64,000 nucleotides of DNA. It comes from Dendrophyllia cribrosa. Taxonomy: Eukaryota; Cnidaria; Anthozoa; Scleractinia; Dendrophylliidae. The stretch covers positions 29,454,710 to 29,518,709 of the forward strand of contig JAJLRJ010000009.1 in the NCBI GenBank assembly GCA_024195265.1. Reading direction: 5' to 3'. The position numbers and the translations under genes are program-made. Under the pieces are notes generated by a model that saw only the letters and a program-made list of their open reading frames with translations, was not told the DNA's origin and made no database searches. Below are positions 1 to 12,200 of this stretch, piece by piece. The first letter of the stretch is position 1. Each line of letters opens with the position of its first letter.

Positions 1-248
1 ATATGGACACCTCTATTACAGACACTAAACTTGGTCCCGAAGACACTAAAATTCATACAATCCCTACCCCTATAATAAATTATTAATAGAAACCTCTATA
101 ATGCAAACACTTACATGTAGGTCTGTCCTTTTAAGGACTTTTCTCAGACGTTTATGATCTGAAATAAAATGGCCCCACATCTCGATTAAACCCCCTTAAG
201 TTTGCAATAACTGAATTAGTAATTTTGTATATTGATTTTTTTGTTCAG

Positions 249-3200
249 TGTCTTGTGGAGGCTATCTACATCTTGGATACCCTGTGCTTCACAGACAAGT
301 CTCTGATACCCAAACTCATTGAGATCATCAGACGGCTCTATGCTCGAGTCACCTCTGACATCAATAAATGGAAAAGGGTTTTGATTCCTGTAGTTCAATT
401 TTTTCTCAACCATGGTGAGTGCTGTATAGGATAATGAAATATTGAGCAACAAATAGCACAACTTGTCTGTCAGATACATGTAACTTGGTTTAGAGTTGAA
501 ACCCTGCTTGTATTTTATGCTACAGACCTAACCCCTTCTTTAAAAATCGTCATAGTGATCTCTCATGCGAAAACCTACACTAAGGGATGTTCATTAGAAA
601 GGCTAATTAAGCCGTTTGCTTGCCGTTTATCAGCCATTCAAAAATGGAAGGAGGCCATTCAAACAGCTGCTACATGTATAACTTGTTCAAAAAAATATTA
701 ACCCACTTGAGCTGCTATTTATTTTTTATAGTTCACTACAAACTGCAAGTCACTATGTATCTGAAGAGAGTGTGCTCATTTCACGAGTCAAGTTCCAGTC
801 ACAAGTCAAGTTGGATCAAGTTTAAATTTTTTTTTTGCGATTCTTTATTTTTACTATAATTATTGTTGTTTTAAATAAATGGTCTCACAGTGGTAAACAG
901 CCTAAAAAAAAATCATTTGAGATATTAAAGACAATAATTTTTTTTATTATAAATGCTTAATTTTATTTGGCACCCGTACATGTATGTGGATTTTAATTTC
1001 GTATCCATACAGGAGTCCACAATTTTCATGGAATTTCCATGTAATCACTTATTTTTGCCGTTCCAAAATATTATTTCTTTGTTTAGATGCATTAAGCGAT
1101 TCTAGTGAGCAATGATTTGATTCAGACTAGTTTGCTCAGTCTATAGTGTGTACACGAACGACTCATTTCGTGAAATTTGTTTACACATGAACTCACGGGT
1201 GTCACGCAACCTCTTGTTTAAAGACGGACTATTAAATACAATATTTAATACCTCAAATGATTGTTGTTGTTTTTTCGGGTTGTTTACCACTGTGAGACCA
1301 TTAAGACAACAATAACTGTAATATTAAAAAAAAGAATCTTTAAAAAAATGGAAAAAAAAATATTATTTTTAAAACTTGACTTGAACTTGACTCCGGACTC
1401 AAACTTGACTCGTGAAATGAGCACACTTATCTAAAGACCCCTAATTCCAAGTGCAGAGTTAAAAAATACCCTCTCCCCAAATAATTTAACATATAACAGT
1501 TATCAGGGCTGTAATGAAAATTTTAATTTTCCACCTAAAAGTCTGTTTCTGAATCTCAAAACTGTGATATTAAAGTTTGATCCTTGATCGCATCACTAAA
1601 CATTACATAGCTCTCTCCTTGATCCTTCATAAAAACTGCTGATGTTGATCCCATACACATACAGTGTGGCTTTTGATCCCTGATCTTACCTATCTTATTT
1701 TGTGCCAATAATTTTTGGTTTAAGGTTACCAGTTACCAGGCAAAATGATCTTTATTCATGAATAATATTTATTATCTTACAGGTGAAACAGTTGTATTTG
1801 ATCCTGAACCTGCCTGTAAAACGTTGCTTGGTCCTGTGCTTAGTTCATATTATTCAAAGTATGTATGCATAATTTTTAATTTAGTTAAATGGCAATAATA
1901 TTTAACAAAGTTAATCACCACAAGCTTAGCGGACACTTCCGGTTCAAGGTCAAACTCTCAAGTGCAGGCTCATGTGGAATGTTGCGGCTTCATCTCAGCT
2001 AGGATCTTCGAGTTTTCGAGCGGTTTCGTAGCGGTTTTCTTAAGCGTACCCCCAACCCACCCCACCCTCTATATTTCCTTCCACCGATTCAATCAGTGTG
2101 ACGGGTGCCTGGAATGGGGGCTCATGGCTGGGTTGCAGGGATTTGCCAGCCATGGGGCAGTATTTTATCTAGGGGCTGGCTGACCACAGTGGAAGCCCCT
2201 GGATACCCCAGGCACCCACCTTCCATTTAACAGTTAATTCATAGTAATTTTCCAGAAATATATCTCACAAGTTTCAATTAACAGGCATGTTTCATTCTAT
2301 CATTCATGGTTGAAATGTGGCTACCAGTGGTCATTCACTTTTATAATTATTAATTGTTGGACGAGGTTGAGCAAAATATTGTGATTTGTCAGTTGCGAGC
2401 AGATCAATTATTTGCGGAAGCCAAAGGCCGAGGCAACTAATATTGATCTGCGAGACACTGACAAATCGCGATATTCAAAGATAGCCGAGTTCAATAATAT
2501 TGTTTTATCATTTGATCACCAAGTTTTTTTTAGTTCAATATTAATTTATTCATAACTGCTAAAACAGAGTAGAAATCTGGTTGCCATTGTAGAGGATGGG
2601 AGCAGAACAATTGTTTGCAGCAAAACAACTTAACAATGTTGTGTGCATGAGCAGAATTATTGATAGGCAGTTATTCACGGGTCACGTGGTGGACTCTCGG
2701 TCAATGAAAAGGAAGAAAAAAAATAATCAAATGGTAATATCGTTTATTGTGTTGTAATCACTATAGAATAGATGTATTTTTTACTTGTTTCTTGTAGCAC
2801 TTCCCTTGCTTTTGATATTATTTTCTTTTGTCTGGAAAACTTGGAGAAACTCTGCCTATCAACCACCATTCTTTTGAAGTACTTTCCAAATTTGCTTAAG
2901 GTAAGTCTTGCATGTATTACCTTTTATTAGTCTGTGTTGTACTAGATGATTCTAACTTTTGAGTCTGTGGATGAAATCATAAGGTGTGAAAGCATGGGAC
3001 AATCAAGCATGAGTTACAGACCTTATTCTAAAATTGGTGGCTGATTTATTAATATTTCTTTTATGCATGTTACTGTGTATGTTAGCATGTGCAAACTTCA
3101 AAAGAAATTTTACTCTAATGAGGCCAAAAGGGCTGATTTACACATATAAAAGAGTAATAAATAGGCTGCCATTTTAGGTTAAGGTATATTTTTCATCATC

Positions 3201-6200
3201 ATCATTATCATTGCTCCTTTTCACACCAAGTATCGCATAGGGCGAGAAGGTCTATGTTTGTTTATCATTAAGTAATGGTCCTGGTAAGAAGTAGGCAACC
3301 TAACGGCAGGGAATGCAGAAAAGTGTTAATTGTGATATTGTTGAAACCGTCCACCTCATTGGCTAAAACGTGAAAATCTACCATAACTTAACCAGGTAGT
3401 GCATTTATTTCTCTCTAGTTTACTAATTGATTTCCTTTTAGTGAAAACTATTCTGAGTTTTAATGCAACCAAAATTCTATGTGGGAAACATGTAAAATTA
3501 GAAGCCTTTCCTGGCCATTGTTTTTGAGTTTCACGATTGGATGGAATCTTGTAGCACAAAAGAAACCTCACTTTAAAATAAAGTTCCAGTACATTTTATT
3601 TAAAAAACTTGTTGTCCATAGGTTGATGCATTCTCCGTAAAAAACCCGAAACAATCTTTTGTGGGGAAAGCGAAATGCCGTGGAACAATAGAGCATTGCC
3701 TACTTCTTACATGGATTGTTACTTAATTGAGATCTAGACAACAAATAGACTAACAGCTGTTAGTTTTTCTGATGAATAAAATGTGTTCTGTTTTGTACAC
3801 TGTACAGATACTGGCATGGCATCCACGGACATATATCAAGGAGTTTATGGACATGTTACCTGCCATGTTAAACAAAGACACTGTTGTTGAGGTATAACTT
3901 GCTTCTGCTTCTTAACATCATAAATAATAAAGACTTTATTAATGTGTCAATGTATTTAGTTTTCACAACTAATTGGGGACACAAAAATTAAAATTATTTA
4001 AAAATAAGAAATAATAATAATAATAATGTATATACAATTAAAATATGTAACATGTACAAATTATATAATAAAGCAATAGGTATATAAGAGGTAGTCTCTA
4101 AGAACTGCAAGGGTTACAGCAGCTATCGTTATTATTTAAGAATGACGTTAGGTCTTTTTTCCTAATGTTCTTTTTGAAATTTTCAATATTCGAAGAACCG
4201 TTCAATTTATTATCTAGTTTCGACCATATATGTATGTTTCGACCATATCACATGTATGTTCAAACAAAAAACCCATGTTCAAGTCCTCAATTCTGACTTA
4301 ACATGGTCAGTCTGAGTTAAACTGAACAGTGAACAGGGGTATGCCCCTCCCGGGGGGGGGGGGGGGGGTACTCAACGAAGTTTAGTATGGGGATGCTCTG
4401 CCCCGAGGTCCAAACCCTTACCCTTTTATACCGTTTTAGACAGAAATGGTAACCCTTTCATATACCTAGTTAACTTGCCACGGTGGGTACAGATTCACTC
4501 GAAATCGCTCGACATTTCGCGATATAATAATAACTTTTTCCGTTTTGATGTTGTTAACATGAAATTTCACAACAGCACAGAACTCATCATTTTCACAAAA
4601 AAATATTTTTTGTTTTTCCATTTTTGCAATTTTTGGCGGGAAAATGACGTCATAAAGTTGGCGCCCAAAAAATAACTTAGTATTATGGGATATCTAATAA
4701 CAATTTCTGAAAGCGCTCGCCGCAAGCATCTCAAAACTGAAAAAATCTCGTAAATACGTTGATCCGATCAAAAGATATGACGTTTCAAAATTTGAACTCC
4801 CCGCACATTATCTGCGGGGGTCAAAGGTCATTTAGAATCAAATCGACTGAAAAACTTGCGCTTCATTCAACTTTAACAGTTTTGAACCTAGGAAGCTGAA
4901 ATTTTACAATATAGAAGCTATCATTCGCAAAAATCGTATGTTTTTTGTTTTTTAAATTTCAAGTATTTTGGCGGGAAAATGACGTCACAAATATGGCGCC
5001 AAAATTTGAAATTAGTATTATGGGATATCTGATGACAGTTTCTGAAAGTACACGCCATAATAATTTCAAAAGTGAAAAAAGTTCGTTAATATGTTGATGA
5101 GATCCAAAGATATCACATTTCGAAAATTGATGGGCCCCTGATTTCCGCCATTTTGTTAGCACGCGAATGGTGAGCGATTTTGAGTGAATCTGTGCCCACC
5201 GTGCATGCATCCCTGACTTACATCCCTAAAAGAAGCGTTTATTAATAACATTTGAGCAACGTTTACTCACTTTTCACTTCAGTATAAACATTTAAATATT
5301 TTAATAGACGAATAAGTCGTAACGTGCGACCTAAATAGCAGTTTTCCCTACCCTTAATTTCTATATTTCAACTCGTGAAATCCCTACCCTTTTATATACC
5401 TCCAGCCTAAAAACGGTACCCCTTTCGGGCGGAGCATCCCCGTATTGCCCGTTATAGGGGCTATACAGAGGCATGCAAATCCGGATACCACGCAGCTCTC
5501 AACAACCTCTAATTTCATTGGACCTGGGTATCACTCAGCTCTATTGTTTTCAGGGCTAGGGTCCATTGTTGCGTTGTTTGTCCTATTGTTTTCTCAGCAA
5601 ATCAGGGAAGACCTTGTAAGAGCTGCGTACTGCCCCTGCAAATCCGCCAATCCGTTACTCTTTGATAGCCTAGTCAGTGGATCCGCAAAAATTTATACTC
5701 AAATCCGAATCTGTGTATGGGTTTATTTTTTAGAAGAAAGGTCTTTTCCCACGCGTCTCACATGTTGACTGCACATGATCTCAGCTGTGACGGAAACAAA
5801 AGGATCCAAGATCCGAACTAAATGAGAAGAAAAAGCCAAAGCCCGGGCCCATAAACGGGATAAGTCCGTAATCCACTGCATTGGTAGGATTTATAGATTA
5901 TTGTTCGCTTTAAAGAGGCGGCGATTGTTGCAAATTAAAATTAAAAGGCATGACAGAAGGTAAAAAAAGTCTGATTAATTTTTTTCTCGTGTTGTTTTTG
6001 CTGTCAGATGTTTCATGCACTTCTTGATCTACCTTGCTTGGCGGCAGCATTGTGCACATCATGTGCTGTTAAAGGTAAGAAATGAACAAGGGTGCTAGTA
6101 TCAAAAGAAACTGTGATGCTGCGGCGGTGGGGGAATGAAACAAGAAAATTTGGTTTTTATCTCGTGAATACGTGAAGCGTTGAACAAGATTCATACATAC

Positions 6201-9200
6201 TTTATTACCTTTCCCCAAGGGGGCTTTTCAAAGATAATTACAACTAACTAACAAGAATAATCGCAAATATAACTAATTATATTTAATTAGATATAGTATC
6301 CGGGGTCAGATATGCAATTTTTCACTCGTTCCATCATCTGTAAACTTTTTTAATTCCCTGTGTTTTACGCGTTAAAAGATGATTGCTGTAGTAAACTTTT
6401 TTAATTCCCGAGTGTATCACGTGTTAAAAGATGACTGCTGTAGTAAACTTTTTTAATTCCCGAGTGTATCACGTGTTAAAAGATGACTGCTGTAGTAAAC
6501 TTTTTTAATTCCCCAGTGTATCACGTGTTAAAAGATGATTGCTGTAGTAAACTTTTTTTAATTCCCCAGTGTAATTACGTCATTCTGTTTCTAGACAGTC
6601 TGGTTTCACGCAATGTATATTTATGTCACGCTAAGATGATTTGGTCGTTGTAAATCTGTTTTACTCTTCAATTCTTTGACTTCAAACTCTGTACGAAAAA
6701 TTAAAACCGATCTGTGGACTTAACCTTGCGTTGTTTCGTATTCACGAGATGGCTCTTAGAGCCCTTTGATATCAACTGAGTTGATAATTAACAACTATTC
6801 ACCGAAGTGGAGGTGGGTAGTGGTGGATATTTACCGAACCGCGAAGCGGCGAGGTAAATATCCACCACTACCTACCTTCACTGAGGTGAATAGTTGTTTT
6901 AGTATATACTGAAACAGTGAGATAATATAACGAAAATGATGCTTTTTAACTCATTTATTCCTGTCAACGATTACAATTTTCGCGCGCAAATTGCTGGGAG
7001 GTGAATAGCACTTGCTATTCCGAGTTTCAGTAGCCAATCAGAGCGCGCCAACAATGCTATCCACTGTTTCAGTATATACTAAGGTAAATTGTCCATCGTA
7101 AAGAGATTCAAAAGCTGACGTATCGTGCACCAGCCCTTCGTCAGAGCGAAAAACAGCCATTTTGATCATTTGCTCTGACGAAAGGCGAGTGCTTGAAACA
7201 TCAGTATCAACATTCAGTTGATGAAACCATATGTTTGTGTTACAGGTAAGGTTAAGTCTGATGTAGGGGTACTGACTCAATAGAGCAAACATATACAAGA
7301 CAAACTGGGTAAAACCATGTGTGTTCTTATTGTTGCCTTGCACTCAATAGGGTGAAGGGACTTGTGCCCAGGTTACATAAGTAGATTATAACACTTCTAA
7401 GTACAATTTAACAACTAAAGAATTTGTAATTCCTAGGGTTAATACCACGTGTTTTGGTAAACACTCTGTAAGATATTTGGGACCAGTACTCTGGTCCAAG
7501 TTAGATGCAAAGGCAAGGGAACTACATACTCTAGAAGCTTTTAAGAATCTAATCAGAAAACAAGATCTAACTAGCCTTATTACGAATGATTGTAAAAGTT
7601 GTGTCCTGTGTAATTCTTAATTCTTAGTTTGTATACTCTTAGTTTGTTTTTATATTTGAATTGATATTTTATAAGATTTTATGTTATAGAGTTTTATATA
7701 AAATCCTAGTTATTTATAATTTATTAATGTAATTTTGCTTGTTTTAATATTTAGATAGTTTAGATAGGTGTCCTTACTTAGTGGGTAACTGCTATTTTTT
7801 ATCTTGACACAGAAATAAAGTTTTTATTATTATTATTATTATTATTAGTCACTGCCAAAATCATAGTTGCACGAAGTGACTTTTTCTTTAACTTTTCAAT
7901 GCTTTTGCCGTTCGTATTAATTGTGTGTGGATTGATGCAAGATTATTTGGAATGGTTCTCCTGGGTTCAAACCATTTATTTAATTTTGCAACTCAAAAGT
8001 AAAACAAAGCATCTGCTTATGCAGGCTATAAAGAAAGCTGATGTCCTATTAGATCGATTTTCAATAGAGTCGTGAAACCAAAACCAAAGTAATCACTTTG
8101 GCCAATCACAGCACGGGAAGACAATCCAACGAACCAATCAGAACTCGACGCAAATACAGCGCGGGAAAACGTGTGCGAGTAATCCACGATTGGTTGATAA
8201 AGTGGCCCCGAGATTTTTAGCAAATCACAAAGCTTAGCAATGCAAAACCAAAGCAATTGCGAAATTACTTTCGACATTCAATTGTAAACCGCTCTATGTT
8301 AAGATTGAAGTAGCTCTATCTAATTATTGATTACTTTTATTTTTCCAGTAAGAGCCAGCAGTGGAGACAAGATAACGTTTGGTCAGCAATCTTCTGCTGA
8401 CACGTTTCTGGAGCCTGAATACAGACCACTTTTTAGCTTTATTTTGAGGCCCGAGGCTGGTCATGGAGACACCATAGACAGGTAAGTTGAGGCAGCTTTT
8501 AGTTCTCTGTTAAAAGTGCGTTGGCTCTTTGTTTGGTAAACCATAGAATAAACAAGAAGCTATACACAGAACCCATTGCATTGTTGTTTCCCGAGTGTTT
8601 TGAGTGCTTTTACGGAGAAACATATGCTTGAGGAGAACCGAGTCACTTGCCTCTATAAAAATAAAATTAAAAAAAAATAGTACAGGTATTGGATCTCTCG
8701 TGTAAGAGGCTGTGCATAACAAAATGAAAGAAGTGTTGTTTTTTTTCCTGATATTGCCTCGGCCGGTAAGAATTTTCGTCTGGCTACCGCCCTGTTTTGC
8801 CAATCAATCTGCAAACAATTATGACTTTGCTTGCGTTTGTTTTTCCGCGCTTTGGGTGCCTACTTGACCTACTTTAGAAAACTTTTTTTTGTGATCCTTA
8901 GTTTGTACAACCATTTTACATTCCTTTATAAAGGAACGTGTTATTTACTTTGATTTTTTTCTCCTTGTGTTGTAGACTTGTAACTCTTCATTCCTTGTTA
9001 GAGGACAGGTTGGAACACCCTCGCGTGGTTGTTTCTGCGCAGATCGCTCCAGTTTTGTTGAAGTAAGTTAGTCATACTGATGGTATTGAACTTACAAACA
9101 GACCTCTATTAAGGACGGTGCCACCTATTGCTCATACGTTCTGCGCATGCATTGCGCGATGGTCGCGCAAGACACTGGTTATTTTTTAAACGCAAACGCG

Positions 9201-12200
9201 CGAGGTAAAGGCTAAGCCCACTTTTCATGTCAAACTGTCAACTCCCTGGCTCAGTTTCTAAACTTACAAGTTAAATAGAGTTCTCAAAAATCTATGTAAA
9301 TGTGTTTATAGACCTTCTGCAGCCTAAAAGTGCTAAATTCTTTCTCTATTTTGCAAACGACAGAGCCTCGGTAATGAAACTATTTTGAGCTAATTGGTGA
9401 TGCCGCCTCGATCAGCAGAACGCGTACGTTTTGCCTTTCTTTACGAAGATTGTTTACATTGGCTCCTTTTCTCCATTCAAAATTTCAACAAAACTTCAAG
9501 TCAAACCAGACTAGTGTTTTTTTATATATAAAACAAGCATACTCAAGGCATAAAATCCAAGGAAAGGCTGGCATGTTGTTATTTCCAATTTGCACAAGTT
9601 TTTGTTCTGGTGGCCAAACTCGCGTTGTTTGAAATTTTTGTTATCTGCAAAAATCTTTTGCCAGTGACCATTTTTGCGAATAAAAAAAGTATATATAAAC
9701 AAAAGCAGAAAAACAACTGTTCCAGTAAAATCAAACAAACGTCGAAAAGGAGAATTGAGATCAGAGATGAGCAAAGAGTTTTCAAAAAGACCGTTTTTGA
9801 CAATTGAAGATATAAAAACAAGGCTGAAGCCAGCAACTAAAGAAAACTGGCCGCTCCAAAGCCGGGGAGCATCCGACTAAAGCATTCCCTCCCTCGATTG
9901 CTGGCAAGCATGGTTTTTAGTGTAATCTGTCGTAAACACATTCGTGCATTTAGGTACAATTGATTTCCTTTATTCTCTTTTATAGGCAAGTGGTGTTTTT
10001 CGAAGTCGCATCGTGTCAGTTCTCAACTTCTTTGCATTAGAACAAATTTTGATACGCGAAAAATGTGCCATGATAAACTGAAAAGAAATCTTATCTTTTT
10101 AGATCAAATAAAGCCGTAGACTTCGGCAAAAAAGTGTTTTATTATTTCACGATTTTTTTGAAATTAAAGTGTACCGATTAATTTTTTCCAAAGTTATCAG
10201 AGAATCCATGAAAACTACAGGAGTTTCACAAGAAAATAAACACGCGGCCAAATGAAATTACAAAACTCAAGCACTTTTCGACAAATATTTCTTACATTTT
10301 GACTCCAATAAAATAACCGTTAAAAGACTAACCTGCCAATCTAGAGTTTTTCGGCAGTCGACCAGTCACCTCGATATAGCACTGATGTTTTCAAGTTGGT
10401 AATGGATCGGAAGAAGATGCACACAACGTATAAGCTTAAAGTTCTTGTGCCCGAAGGAACATAAGCTTAATAAATCCGTAGATCCACTGTTGATCAATGG
10501 AAGTGAACCGATTTTGCGTTTTTACTCCTTTACTGTGCTGCTTGACCTTGAAATCCCCGAAAAATGTTTCTCAAAAAAGCAACTTACAGCTACAAATAGA
10601 ATTAACTTTGAATTCTACAATGTTTGTCTTCTTATTGTACCTGAAAGTAAAAGTTTTGAACGGTAAGCCGTCGAGTGGAAATCCCAGCATGCCCCCGAAA
10701 AAGACACGCACAATATTTAACTTACTAGGGAGGGTATAGAAAAAAATGTCGTGGACGCCGAAAGCCATTCCGTAAAAGTTGAAAACATCAAAATATAACT
10801 TGTAAAAACGCGTGGTGACCCCTACTTTTTATCTTATAAAATGGAAGTGGTAAGCATATTAAGCACACAATTAATTTTGTGTTGTGGGCAAAAGTTTTTT
10901 AGACTGTATTTTTGGCGAACGTGGGAAAGCTGCCCGGGGAAAGTTGTCAGGGCCGATAGTGGCTCCGTTGTGATGATTTTGTACATTAAAACACATAAAC
11001 AGTAGTTGTTATGTTACCATTCGTTCTGTGTTTTAGAGATTTTTAGAATTATTGTTGCTTTTGTGTATGTAAAGGCAAATTCTAAGGAAATCCGCGAAGA
11101 AAGATCTATTTTTACTTTTTTCGAAAAAATGCTGATGTCAGCATTTTTTCCAGATTGAAGCTTACTTATCTCCGAAAAATGCGTGGTTACCCCCAATTTT
11201 CTCTTTGGATTCCAATAGCCCCTGCTAAGATCTACTTTTCCCACATGGTCAAAAACCTGGCAAAATACCTTGCATAGGTGGCACCGTCCTTAAGCGGCCC
11301 TCTGTTAAGCGGTCACCCTCTATTTAGCGGTCACTTGGCAAATCCCCGGAAATCGCTCCCCATATTTACTGTAAACCTGACCTCTTTTAAGCGGTCACCG
11401 TTTGCACTTCCAAATTGGCGAATTGTATTGTATTTCACCTCTATTTAACGGTCACCAAGTTTAATGGCCAGGAAGAACTCTCGTTTGCACTAAACAAATG
11501 AGTGACTTGCTTCACGAAATTACGCTACGCGGCCATAAATCACAGACAACCATAACTGATGTTCTCTTTTCATGTTGAATGTGATGGGAAAACTGTTGAT
11601 GATGTGGTTTACAACAAAGCCTTGCCTTACGAACAACATTATAAAATCCGATAGTCAGGCATGAACTTCCTTGAACATTCAATTACTTATTTTTATTTAT
11701 AAATATAAATAATTTGTCTTACTGTTGCTGTTAATAATGAAATATACATAATGTAATCAATTTCGCATTCTAGTTCAATTTTTGCTATGCTAGTCATATT
11801 TCATGATAAATTTTAGAACACCTCTATTAAGCGGTCACTTGGCTATTTCCCAGGGGCGCCACGAAGCTCTCGGAACGGCTCACAGGATTGGCTGAGAAAA
11901 CAATAGAACAAACAACAGAAGAATGGTTCCTAGACCTAAAACAATAGAGCTTCGTGACACCCAGGGCCAATGAAATTAAAGGTTCTAAAGAGCTTTGTGG
12001 CTCCTGATTTCCCAAGGGGGCCGCTTAATAGAGGTTTGACTGTATAATGAATTCACACGCGCTTCACAATTCAACCGTGAGGTGAGACCAGACGTCAGTA
12101 TATTACAGCACTTAGAACAGCTTCCCTCAGTCCATTTATGAGCCACCCAAACCATGAATGAAAGTTAATAGTGTGATCTGGCCTGAATACTGGGCACTAT

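Larger units (their letters stand above)
6156..6770 (-). mobile_element. MITE family B copy 1 with expanded internal tandem repeat
   Basis: The ends ATCTCGTGAATACG (6160) and CGTATTCACGAGAT (about 6737) are inverted repeats. The whole matches the copies at 12556-12866 and 41069-41420 in reverse. It contains a LINE 3' end (6183-6292) and the 52-bp repeats (6340-6576). Confidence 0.8.
6119..7170. repeat. Host repeat split by two later insertions
   Basis: The left end (GGGGGAATGAAACAAG...AATTTGGTTTT, 6129-6156), the middle (AACTGAGTTGATAATTAAC, about 6774-6792) and the right end (CGTAAAGAGATTCAAAAG, 7098-7115) form a sequence that occurs in less interrupted form at about 25500-25600 (GGGGAGTGAAATACG, ATGAGTTGCTAAGG, CGTAAAGAGATTGAAAAG). 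The gaps are filled by 6156-6770 and 6790-7081. Confidence 0.6.

Noticed and set aside
6340..6576. CRISPR-like array of regularly spaced repeats
   Set aside because: The units are contiguous with no unique spacers, and the genome is animal; it is a minisatellite inside a MITE.
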